This document shows positions 12,293-19,079 of a DNA stretch of 33,801 nt, piece after piece (within the stretch, counting starts at the first letter, position 1; each line of letters starts with the position of its first letter). Where the stretch lies: contig JANWWU010000103.1 of assembly GCA_025055595.1 (NCBI GenBank), positions 1-33,801 on the forward strand, in the 5' to 3' direction. This DNA is from Planctomycetota bacterium (GTDB lineage: Bacteria > Planctomycetota > UBA11346). A program made the position numbers and the translations under genes. The notes beneath the pieces are model-generated. The model did no database searches. It was not told the DNA's origin and saw only the letters and a list, made by a program, of their open reading frames with translations.

Positions 12293-13143
12293 ACCGCACG
12301 CGCACCCGTCTGGCCTCCGACATCATCACCCGCAGCCAGGCGGCGCGCGCCGTCGAGCGCGCCGGCGGCGCCGTGATGACCCAGGCCCAGCAGGCCGGGC
12401 GCGCGGTCCTGCTCTTCGTCGATGCCTGCGCTCAGCTGCCGAACATCGGCACGGTGCGCCGCCAGATCATCCGCCAGATCGAGCTCGCCGGTTTCGGCTC
12501 GATCCTCGTCCTCTCGCTGGTCTCCTTCCTGACCGGCATGATCATGGCGATGCAGACCGGCATCGAACTGCAGAAGTTCGGCGTCGAGCACCAGCTCGGC
12601 GCGATCATCGGCGCCACCTTCCTGCGCGAGATGGGCCCGCTGTGGTGCGCGGTGATCATCCTCGCCCGCGTCGGCGCGGCGATGGCCGCCGAGCTCGGCA
12701 CGATGGTGGTCAACGAGGAGGTCGACGCGCTGCGCGTGATGTCGATCAACCCCGTGCGCTATCTCGTGCTGCCGCGCCTGGCGGCCCTCGTCATCAGCAT
12801 GCCGCTCCTGACCGCGATCGCCGACTTCGTCGGCCTGGTCGGCGGCGCGATCGCCTCCCATCTGCTCTTCAATGTCAGCTACGACAAGTTCCGCGACAGC
12901 GCCCAGGCCCTGCTCGGCGCCCCCGACTTCTGGTTCGGGGTGATGAAGAGCGCCTGCTTCGCGTGCGTCATCGGCACCATCGCCTGCGACCGCGGGCTGA
13001 ACACGACCGACGGCGCCGAGGGCGTCGGCCGCTCGACCACCCAGACCGTCGTCCTCTGCGTCGTCTTCGTGCTGATCGCCAACCTGCTGCTCAATGCGCT
13101 GATCAACCAGGTGCTGCGGCCGATCGTCGAGGGAAGGGCCTGA
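12280..13143 (+). CDS. MlaE-family ABC transporter permease
   Basis: The 287-residue product is an MlaE/YrbE/TTG-type permease. It has the N-terminal interfacial segment and RRQIIRQIELAGFGSILVLSLVSFLTGMIMAMQ, followed by the family hallmark EMGPLWCAVIILARVGAAMAAELGTMVVNEEVDALRVM and three more hydrophobic helices. These proteins form the inner-membrane core of lipid-transport ABC systems (the Mla pathway) that move phospholipids between inner and outer membranes. In most genomes the ATPase (mlaF) and the MCE protein (mlaD) are adjacent; here the neighbours are a Nudix hydrolase and hisD, so the partners must be elsewhere. The start at 12280 is inside the Nudix gene, and the stop shares one base with the hisD start (TGATG). 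Confidence 0.92.
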   Translation: MAEVNRTRTRLASDIITRSQAARAVERAGGAVMTQAQQAGRAVLLFVDACAQLPNIGTVRRQIIRQIELAGFGSILVLSLVSFLTGMIMAMQTGIELQKFGVEHQLGAIIGATFLREMGPLWCAVIILARVGAAMAAELGTMVVNEEVDALRVMSINPVRYLVLPRLAALVISMPLLTAIADFVGLVGGAIASHLLFNVSYDKFRDSAQALLGAPDFWFGVMKSACFACVIGTIACDRGLNTTDGAEGVGRSTTQTVVLCVVFVLIANLLLNALINQVLRPIVEGRA

Positions 13144-14513
13144 TGCCCGTCCTGCGCGAACTCGCGACCGACGACCCGCGCCTCGCGGCCCTGCTCGCCG
13201 ACAGCGACCGCCGGCTGCAGGCGCTGGCCGCCGAGGCCGAGGCCCGGGCCGGCGACTTCTACGAGCGGCGCCTCGGCCGTCGCCTGAGCATCGAGCAGGC
13301 GATCGCCGAGGTCTTCGCCGCCGTCGAGCGCGAGGGCGACGCCGCGGTGTGCCGCTATGCCGAAGCCTTCGACGGGGTCGCGCTGAGCCCCGAGCGGCTG
13401 CGCGTCGGCGAGGCCGAGATCGCCGCCGCCCGCGCCCGCCTGCCGGAGGCCCTGCGCGCGGCCATCGACCTGGCGATCGCGCGCGTCGCCGCCTACCAGC
13501 GGCGCCTGCTGCCGCAGGGCTTCGGCGAGCGGCTCGACGAACCGCTCGGCGCGCGCTGGACGCCGGTCGACGCCGCCGGCGCCTACGTCCCGGGCGGGGC
13601 CGCTGGCGCCCTCCCGCTGTTCTCCAGCGTCTACATGAACCTGGTGCCGGCCAAGGTCGCGGGGGTCCCGCGCACCGTGCTCGCCACGCCCTCGCGGCGC
13701 GACGGCAGCATCGCCGACGCGGTGCTGGCGACCGCGGCCGCGATCGGCGTCGACGAGGTCTACCGCGTCGGCGGCATCCCGGCGATCGCGATGCTGGCGA
13801 TCGGCACCGCGCGCTGCCCGCGCGTCGAGACCCTGGTCGGGCCCGGCAACATCGTCGTCACCTTGGCCAAGCGCCAGGCCTACGGCCGCGTCCAGCTCGA
13901 CATGCTGGCCGGGCCCAGCGAGGTCGTCGTGATCGCCGACGCCAGCGCCGACCCGCGCTGGGTCGCCGCCGACCTGCTGTCGCAGGCCGAGCACGATCCG
14001 CTGGCGCTGTGCGGCCTGCTCGCGCTCGACGGGGCGCTGGCCGACGCCGTGCAGGAAACGCTGGCGGCGCAGCTGGCGGCGCTGCCCGAGGAGCGGCGCC
14101 GCGTCGCCGGCGAGAGCCTGACCCGCTTCGGCTTCCTCGTCCGCTGCCGCACGGCGGAAGACGCCGCGCGCCTCGTCGACGCCCTGGCGCCCGAGCACCT
14201 CGAGCTGCTGGTCGCCGAGCCGCGGGACCTGCTGGCGCGCATCCGCCACGCCGGCGCGATCTTCGTCGGTCCCTGGTCGCCGGAGCCGATCGGCGACTAC
14301 CTCGCCGGCCCCAGCCACACCCTGCCGACCGGCGGCGGGGCGCGGCGCTGGAGCGGCCTCGGCCCCGAGTGCTTCCTCAAGCGCACCTCGATCGTCAACC
14401 TCGATGCCGAGGCCTTCCGCTCCCTGGTCGAGGCCGCCGAGCTGCTGGCCCGCGCCGAAGGTCTGGAGGCGCACGCGCGCGCGCTCGCCATCCGTCGCCA
14501 GCCTAGGGCCTGA
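13143..14513 (+). CDS. hisD: Histidinol dehydrogenase
   Basis: The 456-residue product catalyses the last two steps of histidine synthesis, the NAD-dependent oxidation of L-histidinol to L-histidine, and depends on zinc. Diagnostic segments are AYVPGGAAGALPLFSSVYMNLVPAKVAGV, VGPGNIVVTLAKRQAYGRVQLDMLAGPSEVVVIAD, the zinc/catalytic QAEHDPLAL, LAPEHLEL and GDYLAGPSHTLPTGGGARRWSGL. Length is slightly above the usual 430. Its start overlaps the permease stop (TGATG), so it is probably translated by re-initiation. No other his gene is in the window, so the pathway is scattered here. The last 11 nt overlap the convergent GGQ protein gene. Confidence 0.97.
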   Translation: MPVLRELATDDPRLAALLADSDRRLQALAAEAEARAGDFYERRLGRRLSIEQAIAEVFAAVEREGDAAVCRYAEAFDGVALSPERLRVGEAEIAAARARLPEALRAAIDLAIARVAAYQRRLLPQGFGERLDEPLGARWTPVDAAGAYVPGGAAGALPLFSSVYMNLVPAKVAGVPRTVLATPSRRDGSIADAVLATAAAIGVDEVYRVGGIPAIAMLAIGTARCPRVETLVGPGNIVVTLAKRQAYGRVQLDMLAGPSEVVVIADASADPRWVAADLLSQAEHDPLALCGLLALDGALADAVQETLAAQLAALPEERRRVAGESLTRFGFLVRCRTAEDAARLVDALAPEHLELLVAEPRDLLARIRHAGAIFVGPWSPEPIGDYLAGPSHTLPTGGGARRWSGLGPECFLKRTSIVNLDAEAFRSLVEAAELLARAEGLEAHARALAIRRQPRA

Positions 14514-14985
14514 GCGGGGGCCGACCGCGGCGCAAGGCATCGGCCGCGCGGCGCACCGCCGGATCGGCGCACAGCGCGCGCACCAGCTGCGTCGGGCTGA
14601 GGCCGAGCCGCTGCGCCGCCGCGCGGTGGTCGCCGTCGGCCGCGGCGAGCGCATCGAGCAGCACCGCCGCGACCGCCGGCCAGCGCGCGGCCCCCGGCCG
14701 GCAGCGCAGGCGGCCGTCGACGATCAGATCGCGGATCCAGGCCGGATCGCTGCCGCCGCGCAGCCGGCAGGCGAGCAACAGGCGCAGGCGCTGCAGGGCG
14801 GCGCGCAGGTTGGCGGCCGCCTCGCGGTGCTCGTCGGCCTCGACGACCAGGCCGCTCGCGGCATGAACCAGGCGCACGCCGCTCGCCGTGCGCTGGGCAT
14901 GCTGACCGCCGGGCCCGCCGCAGCGCAGGGCCTGGCGCGTGCAGTCCGCCAGCAGCTCGGCATCGCTCAGCACCGCAGGATGCAC
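14503..14985 (-). CDS. GGQ-domain peptide-chain-release-factor-like protein
   Basis: The 160-residue product has the class I release-factor catalytic motif GGPGGQ (GGQ at residues 26-28) followed by a basic, valine-rich stretch (RTASGVRLVH), as in RF1/RF2 domain 3 and ArfB. It lacks the codon-recognition domains, so it cannot read stop codons; a role in peptidyl-tRNA hydrolysis on stalled ribosomes is possible but not shown. The C-terminal half (residues 65-160) is helical and Arg-rich, with a short RRGRPPLRP tail. It starts with GTG, supported by a good Shine-Dalgarno (complement of CTCCCC at 14993-14998). Similar short GGQ proteins are annotated in Planctomycetota. The gene diverges from the STAS gene and converges with hisD. 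Confidence 0.82.
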   Translation of the reverse strand: MHPAVLSDAELLADCTRQALRCGGPGGQHAQRTASGVRLVHAASGLVVEADEHREAAANLRAALQRLRLLLACRLRGGSDPAWIRDLIVDGRLRCRPGAARWPAVAAVLLDALAAADGDHRAAAQRLGLSPTQLVRALCADPAVRRAADALRRGRPPLRP

Positions 14986-15009
14986 GGTTGGTCTCCCCCG
15001 GCAGCTTGC

Positions 15010-15015
15010 TAGGAT
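15010..15015 (+). promoter_or_regulatory. -10-like TAGGAT eight bases before the STAS gene start
   Basis: TAGGAT ends eight bases before the ATG at 15024; TTGGTC at 14988-14993 is a weak -35 with a 16-nt spacer. No Shine-Dalgarno is visible, so the transcript may be nearly leaderless. Confidence 0.5.
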
Positions 15016-15023
15016 GTTGCCGC

Positions 15024-15320
15024 ATGATCGTCGAGCACCAGCCCGCAGGAGTGTGCCGCATCCGCATCACGATCGAGCCGGTGTTCTCGCGCGAAGAGTT
15101 CCTGCCGCAGATCCTCGGCGCGCTGCAGGAAGACGAGCGCACGCTGTTGCTCGATCTCCAGCTGGTCGCCGTCCTCCACACGCCGGCGCTCGCCAACCTC
15201 GTCAGCCTCCATGTCGCGCTCGCCAAGCGCGGCATCGAGCTGGTGCTCACCGGCCTCAACGACGCGAACCGGCGCATTCTCGCGATCACCAAGCTCGACC
15301 GCCTGTTCAGCATCCGCTGA
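15024..15320 (+). CDS. STAS-domain protein (anti-sigma factor antagonist-like)
   Basis: The 98-residue product is a single STAS domain, the fold of SpoIIAA/RsbV anti-anti-sigma factors. The pattern LLLDLQLVAVLHTPALANLVSLHVALAKRG corresponds to the beta-strand, phosphosite loop and helix; the usual phospho-Ser position appears to be Thr (HTPALANL), and the following IELVLTGLNDANRRILAITKLDRLFSI is the typical C-terminal half. Partner switching with an anti-sigma kinase would be the expected role, but none is nearby. I chose the ATG at 15024; there is no Shine-Dalgarno, and a TAGGAT box ends eight bases upstream. An alternative start at 14988 would run through that box. It converges with lptG, leaving 9 nt between them. 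Confidence 0.85.
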   Translation: MIVEHQPAGVCRIRITIEPVFSREEFLPQILGALQEDERTLLLDLQLVAVLHTPALANLVSLHVALAKRGIELVLTGLNDANRRILAITKLDRLFSIR

Positions 15321-15329
15321 GGCCGCCAG

Positions 15330-16367
15330 CTAAAGCCGCCAGCGCAGCCACAGCCACAGCGCGGGGACGGCGGCGAGCAGCAGCCCGATGCCGATGCTGA
15401 GCGCGGGTGGTCCGGGCGTCGCGTCGGCGCCGAGGACGGCGACGCTGACGATCGCGGCCGGCACGCAGGCGGCGAGCGCGCTCTCCGCCGTGGCGACGGC
15501 GAGGCGCCCGAGATTGCGGAAGCGCACCAGCACGGGCAGGGCGCACATCGCCATCAGCGCGGGCACTGCCAGCCGCACCGCACGGCCCCACAGCACGGCG
15601 CTGTCGCCGCGCTCGCCGCGCTCCCAGAGCTCGCGCGCCGTCATCGTGTGGCGCGGCAGCAGGCGGCGAAACAGCGCCTCGGGCGGCAGCGGCAGCGCGA
15701 GGTCCCCCGGCAGGGGACCGGGCGACACGCGCGTCAACCGCTGCTCGCCGTCGACGACGCGGAACAGCCAGCCGCCGTCGGCGAGCAGCCAGCCCTGCGC
15801 GGGATCCCACTGCAGGCGATCGGCCTGCAGCACGCTGCCGGGGCGCGCCGCCACCACCACTTCGAGCAGCGGCCGCTGCGCGCCGACGACGCGCAGGCGA
15901 CCGGCGAACCAGCTGACCCCCGCCTCCGTCCACACCCGGCCTTCGCGCGCCCGTCCCTCGATCGCGTCCTGCAACGCGACGGCGCGCGCCGTGGCCAGCG
16001 GCGTCGCCTGCAGGGCGAGCAGTGCGTCGAGCGCGCCGAGCGCCAGGCAGCCGAGCAGGACGCTGCGGAAGGCGCGCGACAGCGAGAGGCCGGCGGCGCC
16101 GAGGGCGATGCACTCGCCGCTGCGCAGCATCGGCAGCGCCACCGCCAAGGCGGCGACCAGCGCGGCCACCGGCAGCGCGAAGTTGAGCAGCCCCGGCACG
16201 CGGGCGGCCAGCAGCTCGAGCTTCGCCGACCACGGCGCGGGGCGCGCCAGCACGTGGTAGGACAGCAAGACATCGATGATCAGCACCGCCGCCAGCGCGG
16301 CGAGCGTCACCTGCAGGGCGGCGCGCGCGAACTGCCGCGCGACATGGCGATCGAGCGTGCCGCTCAT
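15330..16367 (-). CDS. lptG: LptG-like permease of the LPS export ABC transporter (YjgP/YjgQ family)
   Basis: The 345-residue product belongs to the YjgP/YjgQ family. It has membrane helices at the N-terminus (LQVTLAALAAVLIIDVLLSYHVL; LLNFALPVAALVAALAVALPMLRSGECIALGAAGLS) and C-terminus, with a periplasmic beta-jellyroll between about residues 125 and 235. LptF and LptG form the transmembrane core of LptB2FG, which extracts lipopolysaccharide from the inner membrane. The helix-pair-ELVALRAAG-like motif of the family is visible as GECIALGAAGLSLSRAF. The ATG at 16367 overlaps the lptF stop by ATGA. F and G are hard to tell apart; I call this one G because it is the downstream gene. LptB is not present here. 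Confidence 0.82.
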   Translation of the reverse strand: MSGTLDRHVARQFARAALQVTLAALAAVLIIDVLLSYHVLARPAPWSAKLELLAARVPGLLNFALPVAALVAALAVALPMLRSGECIALGAAGLSLSRAFRSVLLGCLALGALDALLALQATPLATARAVALQDAIEGRAREGRVWTEAGVSWFAGRLRVVGAQRPLLEVVVAARPGSVLQADRLQWDPAQGWLLADGGWLFRVVDGEQRLTRVSPGPLPGDLALPLPPEALFRRLLPRHTMTARELWERGERGDSAVLWGRAVRLAVPALMAMCALPVLVRFRNLGRLAVATAESALAACVPAAIVSVAVLGADATPGPPALSIGIGLLLAAVPALWLWLRWRL

Positions 16368-17449
16368 CGCTGCCTCCACAGCAGCCAAGCGCCGAGCGCG
16401 CCCACCGCCAGGGGCCCCGGCCACACCCAGATGCCGGCGTGGATGTGCAGCTGCTCGCCGACCTCCCTGGCCAGCACCAGGGCCGGAAACAGCGCGCCGA
16501 CCACCGTGACCACGCCGATGCAGGCCGCGAACAGCCGGTTGCCGCGGCCCATCGCCAGGCCGAGACCGCAGGCGAAACCCCAGAACGCGAAGGCGGACAG
16601 CGGGAGCATCAGGCGGGTGTGCCAGGCGCGCTCGTAGCTGCGCAGCTGGCGGCGCGCGCGCGGCGTCTCGTCCGTCGCCGTGCGCAGGCGCCGCAGCAGC
16701 TCGCCGCTGCTCATGGCGTCGGCCTTGTCCTGCCAGTGCACGCGCGCGCGCGGCAGGCGCGTCGAGAGCACGGGGATCTGCGCCGTCGCCACCCGCCCCT
16801 CGGCATCGCGCAGCAGCGCGATCGCCTCGCTGAGCTCGAGCGCGAGCGCCGGCGGCTCGTCCTCATCGCCGGAATCCATCACCCAGCGCGCCCGCGGCGC
16901 GTAGATGACGGACAGCCCGCCCTCGTCCGGCCGATAGACGCCGAAGACCCCGTGCAGGAGCTCGCCCTCCACGGCATGGGCCGCGAGCATGCCGTTGCGC
17001 TCCTGCAGGATCGGACGACGGCGCTCGACCTGCGCGGCGACGGCCTGGCTGACCAGCTCCTGACGGCCGGCGAGCAGCTCGCCGGCCAGCGGCGGCAGCC
17101 ACCAGTGCACGGCGAGCGCGAGGAAGAGCGCGAGCGCGATGGCCAGCGGCAGGGTGGAGAGGGCCACCCGCCAGGCGGCGATGCCGGCAGCGCGCAGGGC
17201 GACGAGCTCGCCGTCCTCGCGCATGCGTCCGAGGGTGGCGAGGATCGCGGTGACCATCGCCAGCGGCAGAGCGAGCAGCGCGAACAGCGCTGCCTGCCGC
17301 GGCAAGAAGGCGAGGACGGCGAGCGGCGGCGCGCCCTGCTTGAGCAGCGGCGTCGCCGCCGCGACCAGGATCAGGCCGAGGAAGACGAGCGCGAAGAACG
17401 CCGTCTGGCGCAGCGCCTCGCCGAGCACGATGCGATCGAGCAGCCGCAC
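16364..17449 (-). CDS. lptF: LptF-like permease of the LPS export ABC transporter (YjgP/YjgQ family)
   Basis: The 361-residue product is a YjgP/YjgQ permease. Three membrane segments precede the cytoplasmic coupling helix (REDGELVALRAAGIAAWRV, about residues 77-95), a periplasmic domain spans roughly 130-260, and three helices end the protein. REDGE-ALRA-G is the family signature contacted by LptB. It starts with GTG, followed directly by RLLDRIVLGEALRQTAFFALVFLGLIL, a classic LptF opening. No Shine-Dalgarno is visible; a TAGCTT box lies six bases upstream, so leaderless initiation is possible. The gene is divergent from pilT across 90 nt and translationally coupled to lptG downstream. The presence of both permeases argues for LPS or an LPS-like outer leaflet. 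Confidence 0.85.
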   Translation of the reverse strand: MRLLDRIVLGEALRQTAFFALVFLGLILVAAATPLLKQGAPPLAVLAFLPRQAALFALLALPLAMVTAILATLGRMREDGELVALRAAGIAAWRVALSTLPLAIALALFLALAVHWWLPPLAGELLAGRQELVSQAVAAQVERRRPILQERNGMLAAHAVEGELLHGVFGVYRPDEGGLSVIYAPRARWVMDSGDEDEPPALALELSEAIALLRDAEGRVATAQIPVLSTRLPRARVHWQDKADAMSSGELLRRLRTATDETPRARRQLRSYERAWHTRLMLPLSAFAFWGFACGLGLAMGRGNRLFAACIGVVTVVGALFPALVLAREVGEQLHIHAGIWVWPGPLAVGALGAWLLWRQR

Positions 17450-17455
17450 GCCGCC

Positions 17456-17461
17456 AAGCTA
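17456..17461 (-). promoter_or_regulatory. -10-like TAGCTT six bases before the lptF GTG
   Basis: On the minus strand TAGCTT is followed by six bases and the GTG at 17449. There is no Shine-Dalgarno and no clear -35. Confidence 0.45.
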
Positions 17462-17539
17462 CGCGCGCCCGCAGCGACGCACGCCGACCGCGCTTGCCCG
17501 GCTGCGCCGCGCCACACATCTAGCGCAGGGAGACGGCCG

Positions 17540-18616
17540 ATGCTGACGATGGAGGAGCTCCTGCGCACGCTGGTCGAGCGCGGCGGATCGGACCTGCACA
17601 TCTCGGCAGGCTCGGCGCCGCGCATCCGCGTCGACGGCGCGCTGATCGAGCTGCCCGGCGCCGACATCCTCGGCCCGGAGCAGACCAAGCGGCTGGTCTA
17701 CTCGGTGCTCGACAACGCGCAGATCGCGCGCTTCGAGCAAGAGTTGGAGCTCGACATGAGCTTCGGCCTGCAGGGGGTCGGCCGCTTCCGCGTCAATGTC
17801 TTCTATCAGCGCGGCTCGGTCGCCTCGGTGATGCGCCTGATCCCCTACGAGATCTACAGCTTCGAGCAGCTCGGCCTGCCCGCGGAAGTGTGCACGCGGT
17901 TGTGCTCGCTGTCGCAGGGCCTGGTGCTGGTCACCGGCGCCACCGGCTCCGGCAAGTCGACGACGCTCGCCGCGATGATCGACTGGATCAATCAGAACCG
18001 CCAGGATCACATCATCACGATCGAGGATCCGATCGAGTTCGTCCACCGCAACAAGAAGTGCCTGGTCAACCAGCGCGAGGTCGGCAGCGACACCCTCGGC
18101 TTCCACCAGTCGCTGAAGCGCGTGCTGCGCCAGGATCCCGATGTCGTGCTGATCGGCGAGATGCGCGACCGCGAGACGATCGAGGCCGGCCTGACCCTCG
18201 CCGAGACCGGCCACCTGACCTTCGCCACCCTCCATACGTCGTCGGCGGTCGAGACGATCAACCGCATCATCGATGTCTTCCCCGCCAACCAGCAGAACCA
18301 GGTGCGCACCCAGCTGTCGTTCGTCCTCGAAGCGGTGTTCTGCCAGCAGCTGCTGCCGCGCGCCAGCGGCAAGGGCCGGGCCCTGGCCTGCGAGATCATG
18401 CTCCCCAACTCGGCGATCCGCGCGTTGATCCGCGACGACAAGTGCCACCAGATCCTCACCCACATCCAGACCGGCGGCAAGGTCGGGATGCGGACGATGA
18501 ATCAGAGCCTCTACGAGCTGTTCCGCGCCAAGATCATCACCTGGGACGAAGCGATGTCGCGCTCGCGCGATCCCGAGGACCTCAAGCGGATGGCGCAGCG
18601 CGACGGCGCCGCCTGA
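17540..18616 (+). CDS. pilT: Type IV pilus retraction ATPase PilT
   Basis: The 358-residue product is the hexameric ATPase that drives pilus retraction. It has the N-terminal PAS-like PilT domain (GGSDLHISAGSAPRIRVDG), the Walker A GATGSGKST (133-141), the Asp box (IITIEDPIEFVH), Walker B (VVLIGEMRDRETIEAGLTLAETGH), the His box (LTFATLHTSSAVETINRIIDVFP) and the PilT-specific AIRALIRDDK near residue 290, close to the consensus AIRNLIRE. That last motif separates PilT from PilB. The ATG at 17540 has AGGGAG about eight bases upstream. The next gene follows after 12 nt and pilB after that, so the three are probably one operon. No PilC, pilin or PilMNOPQ gene is present. Confidence 0.94.
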   Translation: MLTMEELLRTLVERGGSDLHISAGSAPRIRVDGALIELPGADILGPEQTKRLVYSVLDNAQIARFEQELELDMSFGLQGVGRFRVNVFYQRGSVASVMRLIPYEIYSFEQLGLPAEVCTRLCSLSQGLVLVTGATGSGKSTTLAAMIDWINQNRQDHIITIEDPIEFVHRNKKCLVNQREVGSDTLGFHQSLKRVLRQDPDVVLIGEMRDRETIEAGLTLAETGHLTFATLHTSSAVETINRIIDVFPANQQNQVRTQLSFVLEAVFCQQLLPRASGKGRALACEIMLPNSAIRALIRDDKCHQILTHIQTGGKVGMRTMNQSLYELFRAKIITWDEAMSRSRDPEDLKRMAQRDGAA

Positions 18617-18628
18617 GCGAGGACTGCG

Positions 18629-19072
18629 ATGGTCGCGATCAATCGCCTCACCAAGAAGAAGCTCGGCGAAATCCTGATCGAGCAGGGCCTGCTCACCCCC
18701 GAGCAGGTGCAGGACGCGCTGCGCCTGCAGCTCCAGACCGGCCTGATGTTCGGCGAGACGCTGGTGCAGCAGAAGCTGATCAGCGAGGACAAGATCGTCG
18801 CCGTCCTCGTCGCGCAGTTCGGCATCCCCTACATCAAGCCGACGGCCTACAAGATCCCCAAGGACCTGCTCGAGATCTTCGAGCCGCAGGTGATGCGCAA
18901 GTTCCAGTTCGTGCCGCTCGATTCCTTCGGCAGCGTGCTGGCGATCGCCATCGCCGGCCTGCTCTCCGAGGACATCCTGAAGGAGATCGAGTCGCAGACC
19001 GGCTGCAGCCTGCAGCTCTATCTCACTCGCATGTCGGAGATCGACGCCGTGCTCAAGGCGCACGGCCTGTGA
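18629..19072 (+). CDS. Stand-alone MshEN (GspE N-terminal) domain protein
   Basis: The 147-residue product is made of the MshEN/T2SSE-N fold that normally forms the N-terminus of PilB/GspE-type ATPases. The typical pattern LGEILIEQGLLTPEQVQDALRLQLQTGLMFGETLVQQKLISEDKIVAVLVAQFGIPYI is at residues 12-70, and a second half continues to 147 without any ATPase core. MshEN domains in some ATPases bind cyclic di-GMP; whether the needed residues are complete here I cannot settle by eye. A GAGGA (18619-18623) precedes the ATG. It lies between pilT and pilB, and pilB still has its own N-terminal domain, so this gene is an additional copy rather than a broken piece. A regulatory or adaptor role is inference. 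Confidence 0.85.
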   Translation: MVAINRLTKKKLGEILIEQGLLTPEQVQDALRLQLQTGLMFGETLVQQKLISEDKIVAVLVAQFGIPYIKPTAYKIPKDLLEIFEPQVMRKFQFVPLDSFGSVLAIAIAGLLSEDILKEIESQTGCSLQLYLTRMSEIDAVLKAHGL

Positions 19073-19079
19073 GGTCGCC

